Part shown: positions 7,153 through 17,478 of the stretch, piece after piece | Position numbering within the stretch: position 1 is the first letter of the stretch | Layout of the letters: each line of letters starts with the position of its first letter | Source: Acidobacteriota bacterium | Lineage (GTDB): Bacteria > Acidobacteriota > Terriglobia > Terriglobales > Acidobacteriaceae | Assembly: GCA_023265315.1 (NCBI GenBank) | Contig: JAHFUA010000011.1 | Location: 1-41,527, forward strand | Direction of reading: 5' to 3' | DNA: 41,527 nucleotides | The notes under the pieces: model-generated | What the model was told of the DNA's origin: nothing | Database searches by the model: none | The model's input: the letters and a program-made list of their open reading frames with translations, nothing else | Position numbers and translations under genes: made by a program

Positions 7153-8402
7153 GCCTGGCCTCCGTGATGCGCGCCGAAGCTGCGCTGCTCGTCCCCACCT
7201 ACGACCGCTACAAAGTCCTGCTGCGCAAGGGCCGGGGCGTGTACGTGTATGACGACGCCGGACGCGCCTACCTCGACCTGCTGAGCGGCATCGGCGTGAA
7301 CGCGCTCGGCTACGGCCATCCCGCCATCCGCAAGGCGCTTCTCCCGCAGGCCGATAAGCTGATTCACGTGTCCAACTTTTTCTATCACGACTACCAGGCG
7401 GAGCTGGCCAAGCGGCTGACGCGCCTCTCCGGTCTCGATCGCGCGTTCTTCTCGAACAGCGGCACCGAGGCCTGGGAGGCGGCGCTGAAGTTTGCCCGCG
7501 CCCACGCCCGCACCCACAGCAAAAATGGCGCGCATCCGGCCTGGCGCATCCTCGCGCTGGAAGATTCCTTCCACGGCCGCACCTTCGGATCGCTCTCGAC
7601 GACCGCGACTGCCAAGTATCGCGAGCCCTTCGAGCCGCTGGTTCCGGGCGTGCGCTTCGTGCGTGCCAATGACGTGCGCGACCTGGAGCGCAAGTTCGAT
7701 CCCACGGTGTGCGCAGTCGGCATCGAGACCATCCAGGGCGAAAGCGGGGTCAAACCGGTCACGCGGGAGTTCCTGCAGGCGGCGCGCGGGCTGGCGACGA
7801 GATACGGCGCGCTGCTGATCATTGACGAAATCCAGTGCGGCCTGGGCCGCACCGGGCGCTGGTTCGCCTACCAGCACCACGGCATCCTGCCCGACATGTT
7901 GACCGTCGCCAAGCCGCTGGCCGCCGGGCTGCCGCTGGGGGCGCTGCTGACCACCGATGCTGTCTCGCGCTCGATCAAGCCCGGCATGCATGGGACGACA
8001 TTTGGCGGCGGCCCGCTGGCCTGTGCCGTTGCCATCGCCGTCATTGACACCATCGAACGCGAAGGGCTGCTCGAGCACGTGGGCGAGGTTGGCGAATATT
8101 TCCGCCAGCAACTGCTCGAGCTTCAGGATCGGCATGACTCGATCCTTGAAGTGCGCGGCTGCGGGCTGATGCTGGCCGCCGAACTCGACTCGGCCGACCT
8201 GGCGAAGGCTGTTCATCTCGGCATGCTGAAGCGCCGCATCATCCTTAACCGCACGCACGACACCGTGCTGCGTTTCCTGCCGCCGTTCATCCTTGAGCGC
8301 AAGCACGTGGACCACGCCATCGAGACGCTGGATGCCGTTATGACGTCAGCAGAGAAATCGGCCAAGATTCCTGTGCCATCCCACGCTAGGAGTAAACAGT
8401 GA
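7149..8402 (+). CDS. argD: Acetylornithine aminotransferase
   Basis: 417-residue class III PLP aminotransferase that converts N-acetylglutamate semialdehyde to N-acetylornithine. Motifs: FSNSGTEAWEAALKFAR (cofactor phosphate binding), IDEIQCGLGRTG (Asp that holds the pyridine N), and TVAKPLAAGLPLGA with the Schiff-base Lys at K255. ATG 7149 overlaps the argB stop as ATGA and has GGAGGTG upstream. It may also serve as succinyldiaminopimelate aminotransferase in lysine synthesis, as in E. coli; that is inference. The C-terminus carries an extra Lys/Ser-rich tail of about 20 residues. Confidence 0.92.
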   Translation: MSLASVMRAEAALLVPTYDRYKVLLRKGRGVYVYDDAGRAYLDLLSGIGVNALGYGHPAIRKALLPQADKLIHVSNFFYHDYQAELAKRLTRLSGLDRAFFSNSGTEAWEAALKFARAHARTHSKNGAHPAWRILALEDSFHGRTFGSLSTTATAKYREPFEPLVPGVRFVRANDVRDLERKFDPTVCAVGIETIQGESGVKPVTREFLQAARGLATRYGALLIIDEIQCGLGRTGRWFAYQHHGILPDMLTVAKPLAAGLPLGALLTTDAVSRSIKPGMHGTTFGGGPLACAVAIAVIDTIEREGLLEHVGEVGEYFRQQLLELQDRHDSILEVRGCGLMLAAELDSADLAKAVHLGMLKRRIILNRTHDTVLRFLPPFILERKHVDHAIETLDAVMTSAEKSAKIPVPSHARSKQ

Positions 8403-9416
8403 GCACTTCCACCATCGCGCGGCGGGCGGCTTCCGCCCACCCGCTCATCAGCCTGGACAGCAAGGCGCTGGAGAATCGCGACCTGCTGTCCATCGCCGAC
8501 CTCGAACCCTCCGAGGTCGGGACCATCCTCGAACTGGCCGGCCTGGTGAAGGCGCGTCCGGCGGACTTTCGCACCGCCCTCAGCGACAAGCAGATGGCGA
8601 TGTTCTTCGAGAAGCCGTCGCTGCGCACCCGCCTCACCTTCGAAGCTGGCATGGCTGGACTGGGTGGGACCTCGATCTTCGTGGATCAGACGGCGTCGCC
8701 GCTCGCGGCCCGCGAATCCCTCAGCGACATTGCGCATAACCTCGAGCGCTGGGTGGACGTGGTCGTGCTGCGCACCTTCGAGCACTCCACCGTCACGGGC
8801 ATGGCCGAGCACGCCACCATCCCGGTGATCAACGGGCTGAGCGACATCGAGCACCCCTGCCAGGCGCTGGCCGACTTTTTCACTCTGAAAGAGAAGTTCG
8901 ACGACCTCCGGGCGCTGCGCCTGGCCTACGTCGGCGACGGCAACAATGTGGCGCATTCGCTGCTGCTGACCGCCGCCTGCCTCGGCAGCCAGATCACGGT
9001 CGCCAGCCCGGCGGGATACGAGCCTAAGCCCGAGGTGATCGGCCGTGCGCTGGTGCTCGCTGCCCGCACTGGCGCGACCATCGACATTACCAACGATCCT
9101 GCCGCCGCCGTGGCCGGCGCGGACGCCGTCTACACCGACGTGTGGACCAGCATGGGGCAGGAGCACCAGGCCGCCGAGCGCCGCGTGATCTTTGCCCCCT
9201 ACCAGGTGAACGAGTCGCTGATGGCGCTGGCCGCGCCGAATGCTGTGTTCATGCACTGCCTGCCGGCGCATCGCGGCGAAGAAGTTGCGGCCGGCGTGAT
9301 GGATTCGCCGCAGTCCATTGTCTTCGACCAGGCGGAGAACCGCGTGCACGTCCAGAAGGCCATCCTGCTGTTGCTGCTGGGCGGCGCCGCCCGCCGTTTT
9401 GCCGCGAGGAGCGCCC

Positions 9417-9424
<8 letters not shown>
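8399..9424 (+). CDS. argF: Ornithine carbamoyltransferase
   Basis: 341 residues; makes citrulline from ornithine and carbamoyl phosphate. Diagnostic motifs are HPCQALADFF, DVWTSMGQE (the ornithine-binding SMG loop) and HCLPAHRGEEV with the catalytic Cys. The carbamoyl-phosphate loop reads FFEKPSLRTR (S74-L75-R76-T77) in place of the commonest STRTR. The SMG and HCLP motifs favour ornithine rather than acetylornithine as substrate. The N-terminus carries about 25 residues (MSTSTIARRAASAHPL...) before the family core. The GTG start overlaps argD by 4 bases with AGGAG upstream. No carbamoyl-phosphate synthase genes are in the window. Confidence 0.92.
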
Positions 9425-10657
<1,233 letters not shown>

Positions 10658-10661
<4 letters not shown>

Positions 10662-12058
10662 AGATGTGGGCCGGCAGGTTCCGGCAGCCGCTCGATCCCG
10701 AGTTCGAGCGCTGGCAGCGGTCGTTTCCGTTCGACCAGCGCCTGATTCAGGAAGAGCTGTCGGCAAGCCGCGCCCACGCCCGTGCGCTGGGCGCTGCCGG
10801 CGCGCTTGCGCAGGCGGAACTGGATTCGATCCTCCGCGGCTTAGAGCAGATCGGGCAGCAGGCCGCAAACCCTGAGTTCCTTCAGGACGACGAAGCTGAG
10901 GACGTGCACCATTTCGTCGAAAAGCAGCTTGTCGCTCTTATCGGCGAGACCGGATACAAGCTCCACAGCGGGCGCAGTCGCAACGAGCAGATCTCGACCG
11001 ACCTCCGCCTCTACGTGCGCCACGCCATCGACAACCTGCAACGCAGCCTGGGCGAGCTGCTGGAGGCGCTGATTGCGCGCGCGGAAAAGTGCGGTGTCGC
11101 CGCCATGCCGTCGTACACCCACCTGCAGCCGGCTGAGCCGGTGCTGGTGGCGCATTGGCTGCTGGCGCACGCCGAGATGTTCTTCCGCGACTGCGGCCGT
11201 CTTGCCGACTGCCGCAAGCGGCTGAACCAGTGCCCGCTGGGCTCGGGGGCGGTCGCCGGAACCACGCTGCCCCTGGACCGCGCAGCGATGGCCGCGGACC
11301 TAGGCTTCGACCAGCCCACCGCCAACAGCCTCGATGCCACCAGCGACCGCGACTTCGCCATCGAATTCGTCCAGGCGCTCTCGCTCCTGGCCACGCATCT
11401 CAGCCGCCTGGCCGAAGAGATGATCCTGTTCTCGACTCGCGAGTTCGGCTTCGTGCGCCTGCCCGAAGCGTTCTCCACCGGGTCGAGCGCCATGCCGCAG
11501 AAGCAGAATCCCGACGCGATGGAACTCATCCGCGGCAAGGCCGCCCGCGTCATCGGCGATGCCACTGCGCTCGTCGCCACCGTGAAGGGCCTGCCCCTCG
11601 CGTACAACAAGGACTTGCAGGAAACGCAGGAGCCGGTGTTTTCGGCGGCGGAGACCATGCAGGCCGTGCTCTCCATCGCTGCCGGTTTCATGGCCGCGGT
11701 CGAATTCGACTATGACCGTATGCACGCCGCCGCCAGCTCGGGATTCATGAATGCCATGGCGGCGGCGCACTATCTGGTCGCTCGCGGCGTGCCTTTCCGC
11801 CTTGCCCACGAGCAGATCGGCAGGGCCGTGCAGTGGTGTGTCGAGAACCACTGCGAGCTGCAAGACCTTTCTCTCTACGATCTGCGCCGCTTCGCGCCCG
11901 AAGCGGACCAGGACTTCTATTCGCATCTCACGCTGGACGCGGTACTGGGCTGTCACGATGTCGAGGGCGGCACCGCGCCGGCGCGCGTGCGGCAGGCGCT
12001 GGCGGAAGCTCGCGAGCGGCTGGCGGCGTTACGAGGAGAGCTGCATGCGCACGCGTAA
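10658..12058 (+). CDS. argH: Argininosuccinate lyase
   Basis: 466 residues; splits argininosuccinate into arginine and fumarate, the last step of the pathway. It belongs to the fumarase/aspartase superfamily. The signature loop reads GSSAMPQKQNPDAMELIRGK (usually GSSLMPQKKNPD), with the catalytic Ser in it. THLQPAEPV and the N-terminal KMWAGRF are the expected ASL motifs, and HSGRSRNEQISTDLRLY binds the substrate. The GTG start overlaps the argG stop (GTGA) with GGAGG seven bases upstream. Confidence 0.95.
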
Positions 12059-12560
12059 CGCCATCCTGCCCGACGCCGACGCAATCCACGAGCTGATCGC
12101 CACCTATTCCGGCGACGGCACGCTGCTGCCGCGCACCCTGGCCGAGATCTGCGAGAACATACGCGATTTCACCGTGGTCGAAGATCAGGGCCAGGTGATC
12201 GCTTGCGGCGCTCTCCACCTCTACGGTCCGCACCTCGCCGAAGTGCGCTCCATCGCCGTGCATCCCGACTCGAAGGGCAAGGGCGCGGGGCACAGAGTAG
12301 TCAAAGCGCTGCTGCAAGAGGCGGAGCGGCAGCAGGTGAGCGGCGTTTGCCTCTTCACCCGCATCCCGGAATTTTTTGCGCCCTTGGGATTCACCATGGC
12401 CAACCGAGAAGACCTTCCCGACAAGATCTACAAAGACTGCCTGGCCTGCCCCAAGCTGCACTGCTGCGACGAGATCGCCATGGTCCGTGGCGAGCTGCCC
12501 AAGTACGCCTTCCTTCACCAGCACCACATCGGACGCGGGCTGGTCAAATCCGAGGCATGA
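12045..12560 (+). CDS. argA: Short GNAT-type N-acetylglutamate synthase
   Basis: 171-residue GNAT acetyltransferase. It fits the short, stand-alone N-acetylglutamate synthases (the type of Mycobacterium tuberculosis Rv2747), which lack the amino-acid-kinase domain of E. coli ArgA. Family features are LLPRTLAEICENIRDF, the ACGALHLYG strand, the acetyl-CoA loop VHPDSKGKGAGHRVV, and the C-terminal cysteine-rich KDCLACPKLHCCDEIAM. ATG 12045 has GAGGAG five bases upstream and lies 14 bases inside argH. It would make N-acetylglutamate from glutamate and acetyl-CoA. Its position between argH and argJ strongly supports this over a generic acetyltransferase. Confidence 0.88.
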   Translation: MRTRNAILPDADAIHELIATYSGDGTLLPRTLAEICENIRDFTVVEDQGQVIACGALHLYGPHLAEVRSIAVHPDSKGKGAGHRVVKALLQEAERQQVSGVCLFTRIPEFFAPLGFTMANREDLPDKIYKDCLACPKLHCCDEIAMVRGELPKYAFLHQHHIGRGLVKSEA

Positions 12561-13765
12561 GCGCGTCTGACCTGACGATCGAGGTTCCCTCGGGATTTCT
12601 CTTCTCCGCGATCGCGGCTGGCATCAAGCCCAGCGGACGTCCTGACCTTGCCTGCGTGCGGATTCCCGGGGGCGCCAGCGCCGCTGCTGTTTTCACGACG
12701 AACCGCGTCGTGGCCGCGCCTCTCGAGGTGGATCGCGAGCATTTGAAACGCAGTCGCGGGCGCGTCTCGTTTCTCATCGTCAACGCGGGCAACGCCAATT
12801 GCGCCACCGGAGCTGCCGGACGCCGGGATTGCGAGCGCGTTTGCCGCGAGGCTGCACGGCTGCTGAAGGCCGGCGCAGAGCGCGTGTTCCCGTCCTCCAC
12901 CGGCGTGATCGGCGTGCCGCTGCCGGCGGAGAAGATCGTCCGCGCCCTGCCGGAGTTGATCGCCGCTCAAGCCGCCAGCGAGCAGGCGGCGGAAGGCTTT
13001 GCGCGCGCCATCATGACCACCGACACTCGCCCGAAGATCGTTTCACGCCGCGTCCGCGCCGGCTCCGGGTCATTCGCGCTGCTGGGAATTGCCAAGGGCG
13101 CCGGGATGATCCATCCCAATCTCGCCACCATGCTGGTGTACCTGTTCACCGACGTCGAGGCCAACTCACGCGAGCTACAGCCCCTGCTGCACGCGGCCTG
13201 TGACGATAGCTTCAATTGCATCTCCGTGGACGGCGATACCTCGACCAACGACACGGTGCTGCTTTTGGCCAGCAGCGGAAGCGGTGTGTCGTTGCGCGCT
13301 CCGGGCGTCCGCGCTAAGTTCACTCAAGCGCTGAACGAAGTCTGCAAAGAACTCGCGCTTCAGATCATCAGCGATGGTGAAGGCGTGAAGCACGTCATCC
13401 GGCTGCGGATCGAGCAGGCCCGCGACCGCAAGGAAGCCATGCAGATTGCTCGCACCATCGCCCACTCGCCCCTGGTCAAGACCGCCTGGGCGGGTGCCGA
13501 CCCTAACTGGGGGCGCATCCTCGCCGCCGCCGGCCGCTCTGGCGTCCCGCTCGATCCCGGGCGAATCAATATTTTCTTCGGCGACTTGCAGGTTTGCCGC
13601 GAGGGCGTGGCCGCCGAGTTCGATGAGCGCGAAGCCCACGCTTATCTCACGCAGCCACAGTACGAGGTCCGCGTGCAGCTTGGCCGCGGCCGGACTTCGC
13701 TCGACTTCCTCACCTGCGACTTGACCACCGACTACGTTCACATCAACGCGGACTACACTACGTAA
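12557..13765 (+). CDS. argJ: Glutamate N-acetyltransferase / ornithine acetyltransferase
   Basis: 402 residues; moves the acetyl group from acetylornithine to glutamate, closing the acetyl cycle of arginine synthesis. The self-cleavage site is visible: KGAGMIHPNLATMLVYLFTD, with the nucleophilic Thr at about T191. It would yield alpha and beta chains as in other ArgJ enzymes. SFNCISVDGDTSTNDT and ADPNWGRILAAAGRSG are further conserved blocks. Whether it is mono- or bifunctional cannot be read; a dedicated ArgA just upstream allows it to be monofunctional. ATG 12557 overlaps the argA stop as ATGA. It is the last gene of the arginine operon. Confidence 0.95.
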   Translation: MSASDLTIEVPSGFLFSAIAAGIKPSGRPDLACVRIPGGASAAAVFTTNRVVAAPLEVDREHLKRSRGRVSFLIVNAGNANCATGAAGRRDCERVCREAARLLKAGAERVFPSSTGVIGVPLPAEKIVRALPELIAAQAASEQAAEGFARAIMTTDTRPKIVSRRVRAGSGSFALLGIAKGAGMIHPNLATMLVYLFTDVEANSRELQPLLHAACDDSFNCISVDGDTSTNDTVLLLASSGSGVSLRAPGVRAKFTQALNEVCKELALQIISDGEGVKHVIRLRIEQARDRKEAMQIARTIAHSPLVKTAWAGADPNWGRILAAAGRSGVPLDPGRINIFFGDLQVCREGVAAEFDEREAHAYLTQPQYEVRVQLGRGRTSLDFLTCDLTTDYVHINADYTT

Positions 13766-13785
13766 CTTTTCCCCGCAAATTGTGT

Positions 13786-13814
13786 TTGACACCGCCGCCC
13801 TGCTCCCGTAGCCT
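13786..13814 (+). promoter_or_regulatory. Promoter of the histidine operon
   Basis: A perfect TTGACA (13786-13791), a 17-base spacer, and TAGCCT (13809-13814, of the TANNNT form). The predicted start of transcription, 6-9 bases after the -10, is 13820-13823. That is at or within three bases of the leader peptide ATG at 13823. It lies 20 bases after argJ, so the his operon has its own promoter. Confidence 0.65.
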
Positions 13815-13822
13815 ATCCTCTC

Positions 13823-13888
13823 ATGACCCCGCTGACCCATCGCCATCATCATCACGGCGCCAACGTGTCAGCGGAGGTTTGCGCTTAG
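13823..13888 (+). CDS. hisL: His operon leader peptide
   Basis: A 21-codon frame from ATG 13823 to TAG 13886 that begins MTPLTHRHHHHG. Five of the six codons 6-11 are His. It stands between a promoter and a terminator hairpin, directly ahead of hisI. The function of such peptides is in being translated: when charged tRNA-His is scarce the ribosome stalls on the His codons and changes the folding of the RNA behind it. There is no Shine-Dalgarno sequence (upstream is pyrimidine-rich), and the predicted transcript start almost coincides with the ATG. Translation is therefore probably leaderless. It is too short for routine gene callers. Confidence 0.88.
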   Translation: MTPLTHRHHHHGANVSAEVCA

Positions 13889-13937
13889 CGCAGCAATAAT
13901 CGCAGAGTTCAGCCCGCTGACACCGAAAGGTCAGCGG
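13829..13937 (+). promoter_or_regulatory. Transcription attenuator of the his operon (segments A, B, C, D)
   Basis: Four segments alternate in complementarity. A is CCGCTGAC at 13829-13836, just before the His codons. B is GTGTCAGCGG at 13865-13874. C is CCGCTGACAC at 13914-13923. D is GTCAGCGG at 13930-13937. A can pair with B (8 bp), B with C (10 bp, the antiterminator) and C with D (11 bp with flanks, the terminator). A ribosome stalled at the His codons (13838-13855) covers A and leaves B free to pair with C, so transcription continues. A ribosome that reaches the stop codon at 13886 shields part of B, and the terminator forms. This is the classical ribosome-mediated scheme. Confidence 0.88.
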
Positions 13938-13950
13938 GCTTTTTGCTTTT
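13911..13950 (+). terminator. Attenuator terminator hairpin ahead of hisI
   Basis: AGCCCGCTGAC (13911-13921) pairs perfectly with GTCAGCGGGCT (13930-13940). The stem has 11 bp and an 8-base loop, followed by TTTT, GC and TTTTT. It lies between the leader peptide stop and the hisI start, so when formed it would cut off the whole operon. Confidence 0.92.
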
Positions 13951-13966
13951 TGGGAAAGGAACCGGG

Positions 13967-14305
13967 ATGACAGAGATCGCTTTCGACAAGATGCGCGGCC
14001 TCGCCCCCGCCATCGTGCAGGACGCGGCCAGCGGGGAAGTGCTGATGCTCGGCTTCATGAACCGCGAGGCGCTGGAGAGGACCTTGAGCAGCGGCTTCGT
14101 GACCTTCTTCAGCCGCACCCGCAACCAGCTTTGGACCAAGGGCGAGACCTCCGGCAATCGCTTGCAGCTCGTCTCCGCCGCGACCGATTGCGACCGCGAC
14201 ACCGTGCTGCTGCGGGTGCGCGTGCTGGGAGACGGCGTGGTCTGCCACACCGGCACGCGCTCCTGCTTCACCGAAGCGCTGCCCGTCAACGGAGGCCCAC
14301 GATGA
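13967..14305 (+). CDS. hisI: Phosphoribosyl-AMP cyclohydrolase
   Basis: 112 residues; opens the purine ring of phosphoribosyl-AMP in histidine synthesis. Metal-binding motifs are CDRD, with CHTGTRSCF near the C-terminus. [16 protein letters not shown] is the family signature. It is the cyclohydrolase domain alone; the HisE pyrophosphohydrolase domain that is fused to it in many bacteria is missing, and no hisE is found in the window. ATG 13967 is preceded by AAAGGA just after the attenuator T-run. The frame extends upstream to a TTG at 13943, but that lies inside the terminator tail. Confidence 0.95.
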   Translation: MTEIAFDKMRGLAPAIVQDAASGEVLMLGFMNREALERTLSSGFVTFFSRTRNQLWTKGETSGNRLQLVSAATDCDRDTVLLRVRVLGDGVVCHTGTRSCFTEALPVNGGPR

Positions 14306-15171
14306 AGCTCCGCATCGGCATTCCCAAGGGCAGCCTGCAGGAGGCCACGCTGCAGTTGTTCGCGCGCGCCGGCCTCCAGGTCTATACCAACGGCCGCTCG
14401 TATCAGGCCACGACCGGCGACCCCGAGATCGAGTGCATGCTGATCCGCGCGCAGGAGATGGCGCGCTACGTCGAGCACGGCGCCCTCGACGCCGGCCTCA
14501 CCGGACTGGACTGGGTGACGGAGAGCGGCCTCGAGGTGGTGACGGTCGCCGACCTGATCTACGCCAAGCAGAGTCGCGGCAAAGTGCGCTGGGTGCTGGC
14601 CGTGCCCGAAGCATCGCGCTACCAGCGCGCGGAAGACTTGGGCGGCACGATCATCGCTACCGAGCTGGTGAACGTCACCCGCGATTACTTTGCGCGGAAG
14701 GGCGTGAATGTGAGCGTGGAATTTTCCTGGGGCGCGACCGAGGTCAAGCCGCCCATGCTGGCGGACGCCATCGTCGAGGTCACCGAGACCGGCAGTTCGC
14801 TGCGCGCCAACCACCTGCGCATCATCGATACTGTCCTCGAGTCCAACACGCAGATTATCGCCAACAAGAAGTCGTGGGCCGACACCGAGCGCCGTGCGAA
14901 GATCCAGAACCTGGCGCTCATGCTGCGCGGTGCCATGGAAGCGCAAGGACGTGTGGGCCTGATGCTCAACGTGCGCAAGGTGGACCTGCCGGGCGTGCTG
15001 GCGGTGCTGCCGGCGCTGAACAGCCCCACCGTCTCCACGCTCAGCGATCCCGATTGGGTGGCGGTCAATACCATCATCGACGAGCACTTGGCCTGGGAGA
15101 TGATCCCGCGCCTGAAGAGCGCTAACGCAACCGGGATCGTCGAGTATCCGCTGAACAAGGTGGTGATGTAA
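14302..15171 (+). CDS. hisG: ATP phosphoribosyltransferase, long form
   Basis: 289 residues; first and usually feedback-inhibited step of histidine synthesis (ATP plus PRPP). [16 protein letters not shown] and [14 protein letters not shown] are the HisG start and substrate site; [19 protein letters not shown] is the PRPP-binding region. The final 75 residues match the C-terminal regulatory domain of the long form, so HisZ is not needed and direct inhibition by histidine is expected. ATG 14302 overlaps hisI as ATGA, with GGAGG upstream. Confidence 0.95.
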   Translation: MKLRIGIPKGSLQEATLQLFARAGLQVYTNGRSYQATTGDPEIECMLIRAQEMARYVEHGALDAGLTGLDWVTESGLEVVTVADLIYAKQSRGKVRWVLAVPEASRYQRAEDLGGTIIATELVNVTRDYFARKGVNVSVEFSWGATEVKPPMLADAIVEVTETGSSLRANHLRIIDTVLESNTQIIANKKSWADTERRAKIQNLALMLRGAMEAQGRVGLMLNVRKVDLPGVLAVLPALNSPTVSTLSDPDWVAVNTIIDEHLAWEMIPRLKSANATGIVEYPLNKVVM

Positions 15172-16412
15172 TGCGCGTGCTCACGGGCAAAGCGGCGGAG
15201 AAGCGGGTGCGCGAGCTGGCGGGGCGAGCCTCGCGCCTGGATGCGGTCGAGCCGCGGGTGCGCGGGATCGTCGCCGACGTCCGCCGCAACCGTGATCGCG
15301 CGCTTTTGAAGTACGCCCGCAAATGGGACGGCCTGAGCGCTGGGCAGCCGGTGCGCGTTGCGCAGTTGGAGATCCGTGCTGCCTGGAAGGCTGCCAGCGC
15401 CGATCTTCGCTCCGCACTCGAGCGGGCGGCAGTAAATATTCGCCGCTTCTGCGAGTGGCAGAAACCCGCCGAGTGGATGCGAAAGAACGGCGGCATTTCG
15501 CTCGGTCAGCTCGTGCGGCCGCTGGAATCGGTCGGCTGCTATGTTCCGGGAGGACGTTATCCGCTGCCTTCGACGCTGCTCATGACTGTGATTCCGGCGC
15601 AGGTGGCTGGAGTTCGCGAGATTCGCGTGGTTTCGCCCAATCCCAGGCCCGAAACGCTGGCTGCTGGCGCACTGCTCGGCGTCACCGAGTTTTACCGCGT
15701 CGGCGGCGCACATGCGATTGCGGCGCTGGCTTACGGCACCGAGAGCATCTCGCGTGTGGACAAGATCGTTGGCCCCGGAAATCTGTACGTTACTGTCGCC
15801 AAGAAGCTGGTGGCGTTCGACTGTTCCATCGATTTTCTTGCCGGACCGACCGAGGTGGTGATTGTAGCCGACGCGGGCGAAGCCACCTTCATCGCCGCAG
15901 ACCTTGTAGCGCAAGCGGAGCACGATCCCGAGACATTAGCCGTGTTCATTACCTCCTCGCGCGGGCTAGCCGAAAAAGTTGTGGCGTGCGCGAAGCAAGC
16001 TGCGCAGGACAACCCCATCGCCCGGCAGTCGCTGGCTGCGAATGGCGTAGCGCTGGTGGCCGCTTCGCACGCGCAGGCGCTGGAGTGGGCGAATCGGGTG
16101 GCGCCGGAGCACATCACAGTGGCGCGCGGCGATGTGGCTGCGATCTGCAGCGCGGGATCGGTTTTCGTCGGCGAGTACTCGCCACAGGCGGTGGGCGATT
16201 ACGCTTCTGGTCCCAACCACGTGCTGCCGACCGCCGGAACTGCGCGTTGTCGCGGAGGCCTCAGCGTGCTCGATTTCCTGAAGCTCATCACGGTGCAGGA
16301 ACTCTCGCCCGCGGCCCTGCGCCGCATCGCGCCGGTGGTGACCAGCCTGGCCGAGGCCGAGGGCCTCGAGGCGCACGCCGAATCGGTGCGCGTGAGGTGC
16401 ACCCATGCTTGA
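15171..16412 (+). CDS. hisD: Histidinol dehydrogenase
   Basis: 413 residues; zinc enzyme that performs the last two NAD-dependent oxidations from histidinol to histidine. YVPGGRYPLPST, GPGNLYVTVAKK, AGPTEVVIVAD, the zinc-ligand region QAEHDPE, RVAPEHI and DYASGPNHVLPT are all in family order. The ATG shares one base with the hisG stop (TAATG), so the two are translationally coupled. Slightly under the usual 425-435 residues but complete. Confidence 0.95.
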   Translation: MRVLTGKAAEKRVRELAGRASRLDAVEPRVRGIVADVRRNRDRALLKYARKWDGLSAGQPVRVAQLEIRAAWKAASADLRSALERAAVNIRRFCEWQKPAEWMRKNGGISLGQLVRPLESVGCYVPGGRYPLPSTLLMTVIPAQVAGVREIRVVSPNPRPETLAAGALLGVTEFYRVGGAHAIAALAYGTESISRVDKIVGPGNLYVTVAKKLVAFDCSIDFLAGPTEVVIVADAGEATFIAADLVAQAEHDPETLAVFITSSRGLAEKVVACAKQAAQDNPIARQSLAANGVALVAASHAQALEWANRVAPEHITVARGDVAAICSAGSVFVGEYSPQAVGDYASGPNHVLPTAGTARCRGGLSVLDFLKLITVQELSPAALRRIAPVVTSLAEAEGLEAHAESVRVRCTHA

Positions 16413-17478
16413 AGCGCGTGCGGCCGTCCGCAGTCTCAAGGAGTACCATCCGCCGCTGGGCGGCCGCGTGGGTCTGCGCCTCGACTTCAACGAAAACACC
16501 GTCGGCTGCTCACCACGGGTGCTTGAGCGCCTGCATCAGTTGCAGTTCGACCAACTCGCCCGCTATCCCGAGCGCGAGAGCGTGGAGCGCCACGTCGCAG
16601 CGCATCTCGGTGTGGATCCCACCCCACTGCTGCTGACCAACGGGGTGGACGAAGCCATCCACCTCATCTGCGAAACCTACCTGGAGCCGGGGGACGAGGC
16701 GTTGATCGTCGTTCCGACGTTCTCGCTGTACGAGATCTACGCCGCTGCGACGGGCGCACACGTGATCACCATTCCCGCCGGTGTCGAGTTCAGCTTTCCG
16801 ACCGATGACGTGCTGGCGCGCGTGGCGCCGCACACGCGCCTGATCGCCATCGCTAATCCGAATAACCCGACGGGCACGGTGGTTGCGAAGAGCGATTTGC
16901 TGCGTATTCTGCTCGCGGCGCCCGATGCCGCCGTGCTGGTGGATGAGGCGTACTTCGATTTCTACGGAGAATCGCTGCTCGCGGAGGTTGCGAATTGTTC
17001 CAACCTGTTCGTCGCCCGCACGTTCTCGAAAGCCTATGGACTTGCGGGCTTGCGGATTGGCGTGCTGGTGGGCAGCGCCGCACAGATGGCGATGGTCCGC
17101 CGCGTGAGTTCGCCCTACAACGTCAACGCGGTCGCGCTGGCGTGCTTGCCGGAAGCGCTTGCGGACCAGGACTACGTCCGGCAATACGTCGCCGAGGTGC
17201 GGCAGGGAAGAGAACGGCTGGAGCAGGAGCTGCGCTCGCTCAAGCTGCGTTTCTGGCCGAGCCAGGCGAACTTCGTGCTGGTGCGCATCGGGGAGCGTCA
17301 CGATACCTTCGTGCGCGCCATGCGCGAGCGCGGCATCCTGGTGCGCGACCGCTCGCGCGATCCCGGCTGCGATGGTTGCGTCCGCATCAGCGTAGGATCG
17401 AATGTGCAGACCGAGCGCCTGATCGGCGCGCTGCGCGAGGCCATTCGCGCCATCGCGCCCATGGGGGTGCCGGTATGA
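16405..17478 (+). CDS. hisC: Histidinol-phosphate aminotransferase
   Basis: 357-residue class I/II PLP aminotransferase; transfers an amino group from glutamate to imidazole acetol phosphate. Motifs: [12 protein letters not shown] at the N-terminus, NPNNPTG (151-157), DEAYFDF (180-186), and [14 protein letters not shown] with the Schiff-base Lys at K209. ATG 16405 lies 8 bases inside hisD with GAGGTG five bases upstream. Confidence 0.94.
   Translation: MLEARAAVRSLKEYHPPLGGRVGLRLDFNENTVGCSPRVLERLHQLQFDQLARYPERESVERHVAAHLGVDPTPLLLTNGVDEAIHLICETYLEPGDEALIVVPTFSLYEIYAAATGAHVITIPAGVEFSFPTDDVLARVAPHTRLIAIANPNNPTGTVVAKSDLLRILLAAPDAAVLVDEAYFDFYGESLLAEVANCSNLFVARTFSKAYGLAGLRIGVLVGSAAQMAMVRRVSSPYNVNAVALACLPEALADQDYVRQYVAEVRQGRERLEQELRSLKLRFWPSQANFVLVRIGERHDTFVRAMRERGILVRDRSRDPGCDGCVRISVGSNVQTERLIGALREAIRAIAPMGVPV

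Noticed and set aside
6834-8315. A 493-codon open frame on the minus strand opposite argB and argD; similar long antisense frames at 519-1715 and 9249-10868
   Set aside because: They are antisense to well-conserved genes, have no domain I recognise and are rich in Arg/Gly/His/Val as expected from GC-rich complementary strands. They are shadows of third-position GC bias.
13838-13855. CAT/CAC run as a microsatellite or vector-derived His tag
   Set aside because: The run is part of a start-to-stop frame between a promoter and a hairpin whose segments are complementary to the frame itself, directly ahead of hisI. Attenuation explains all of it.
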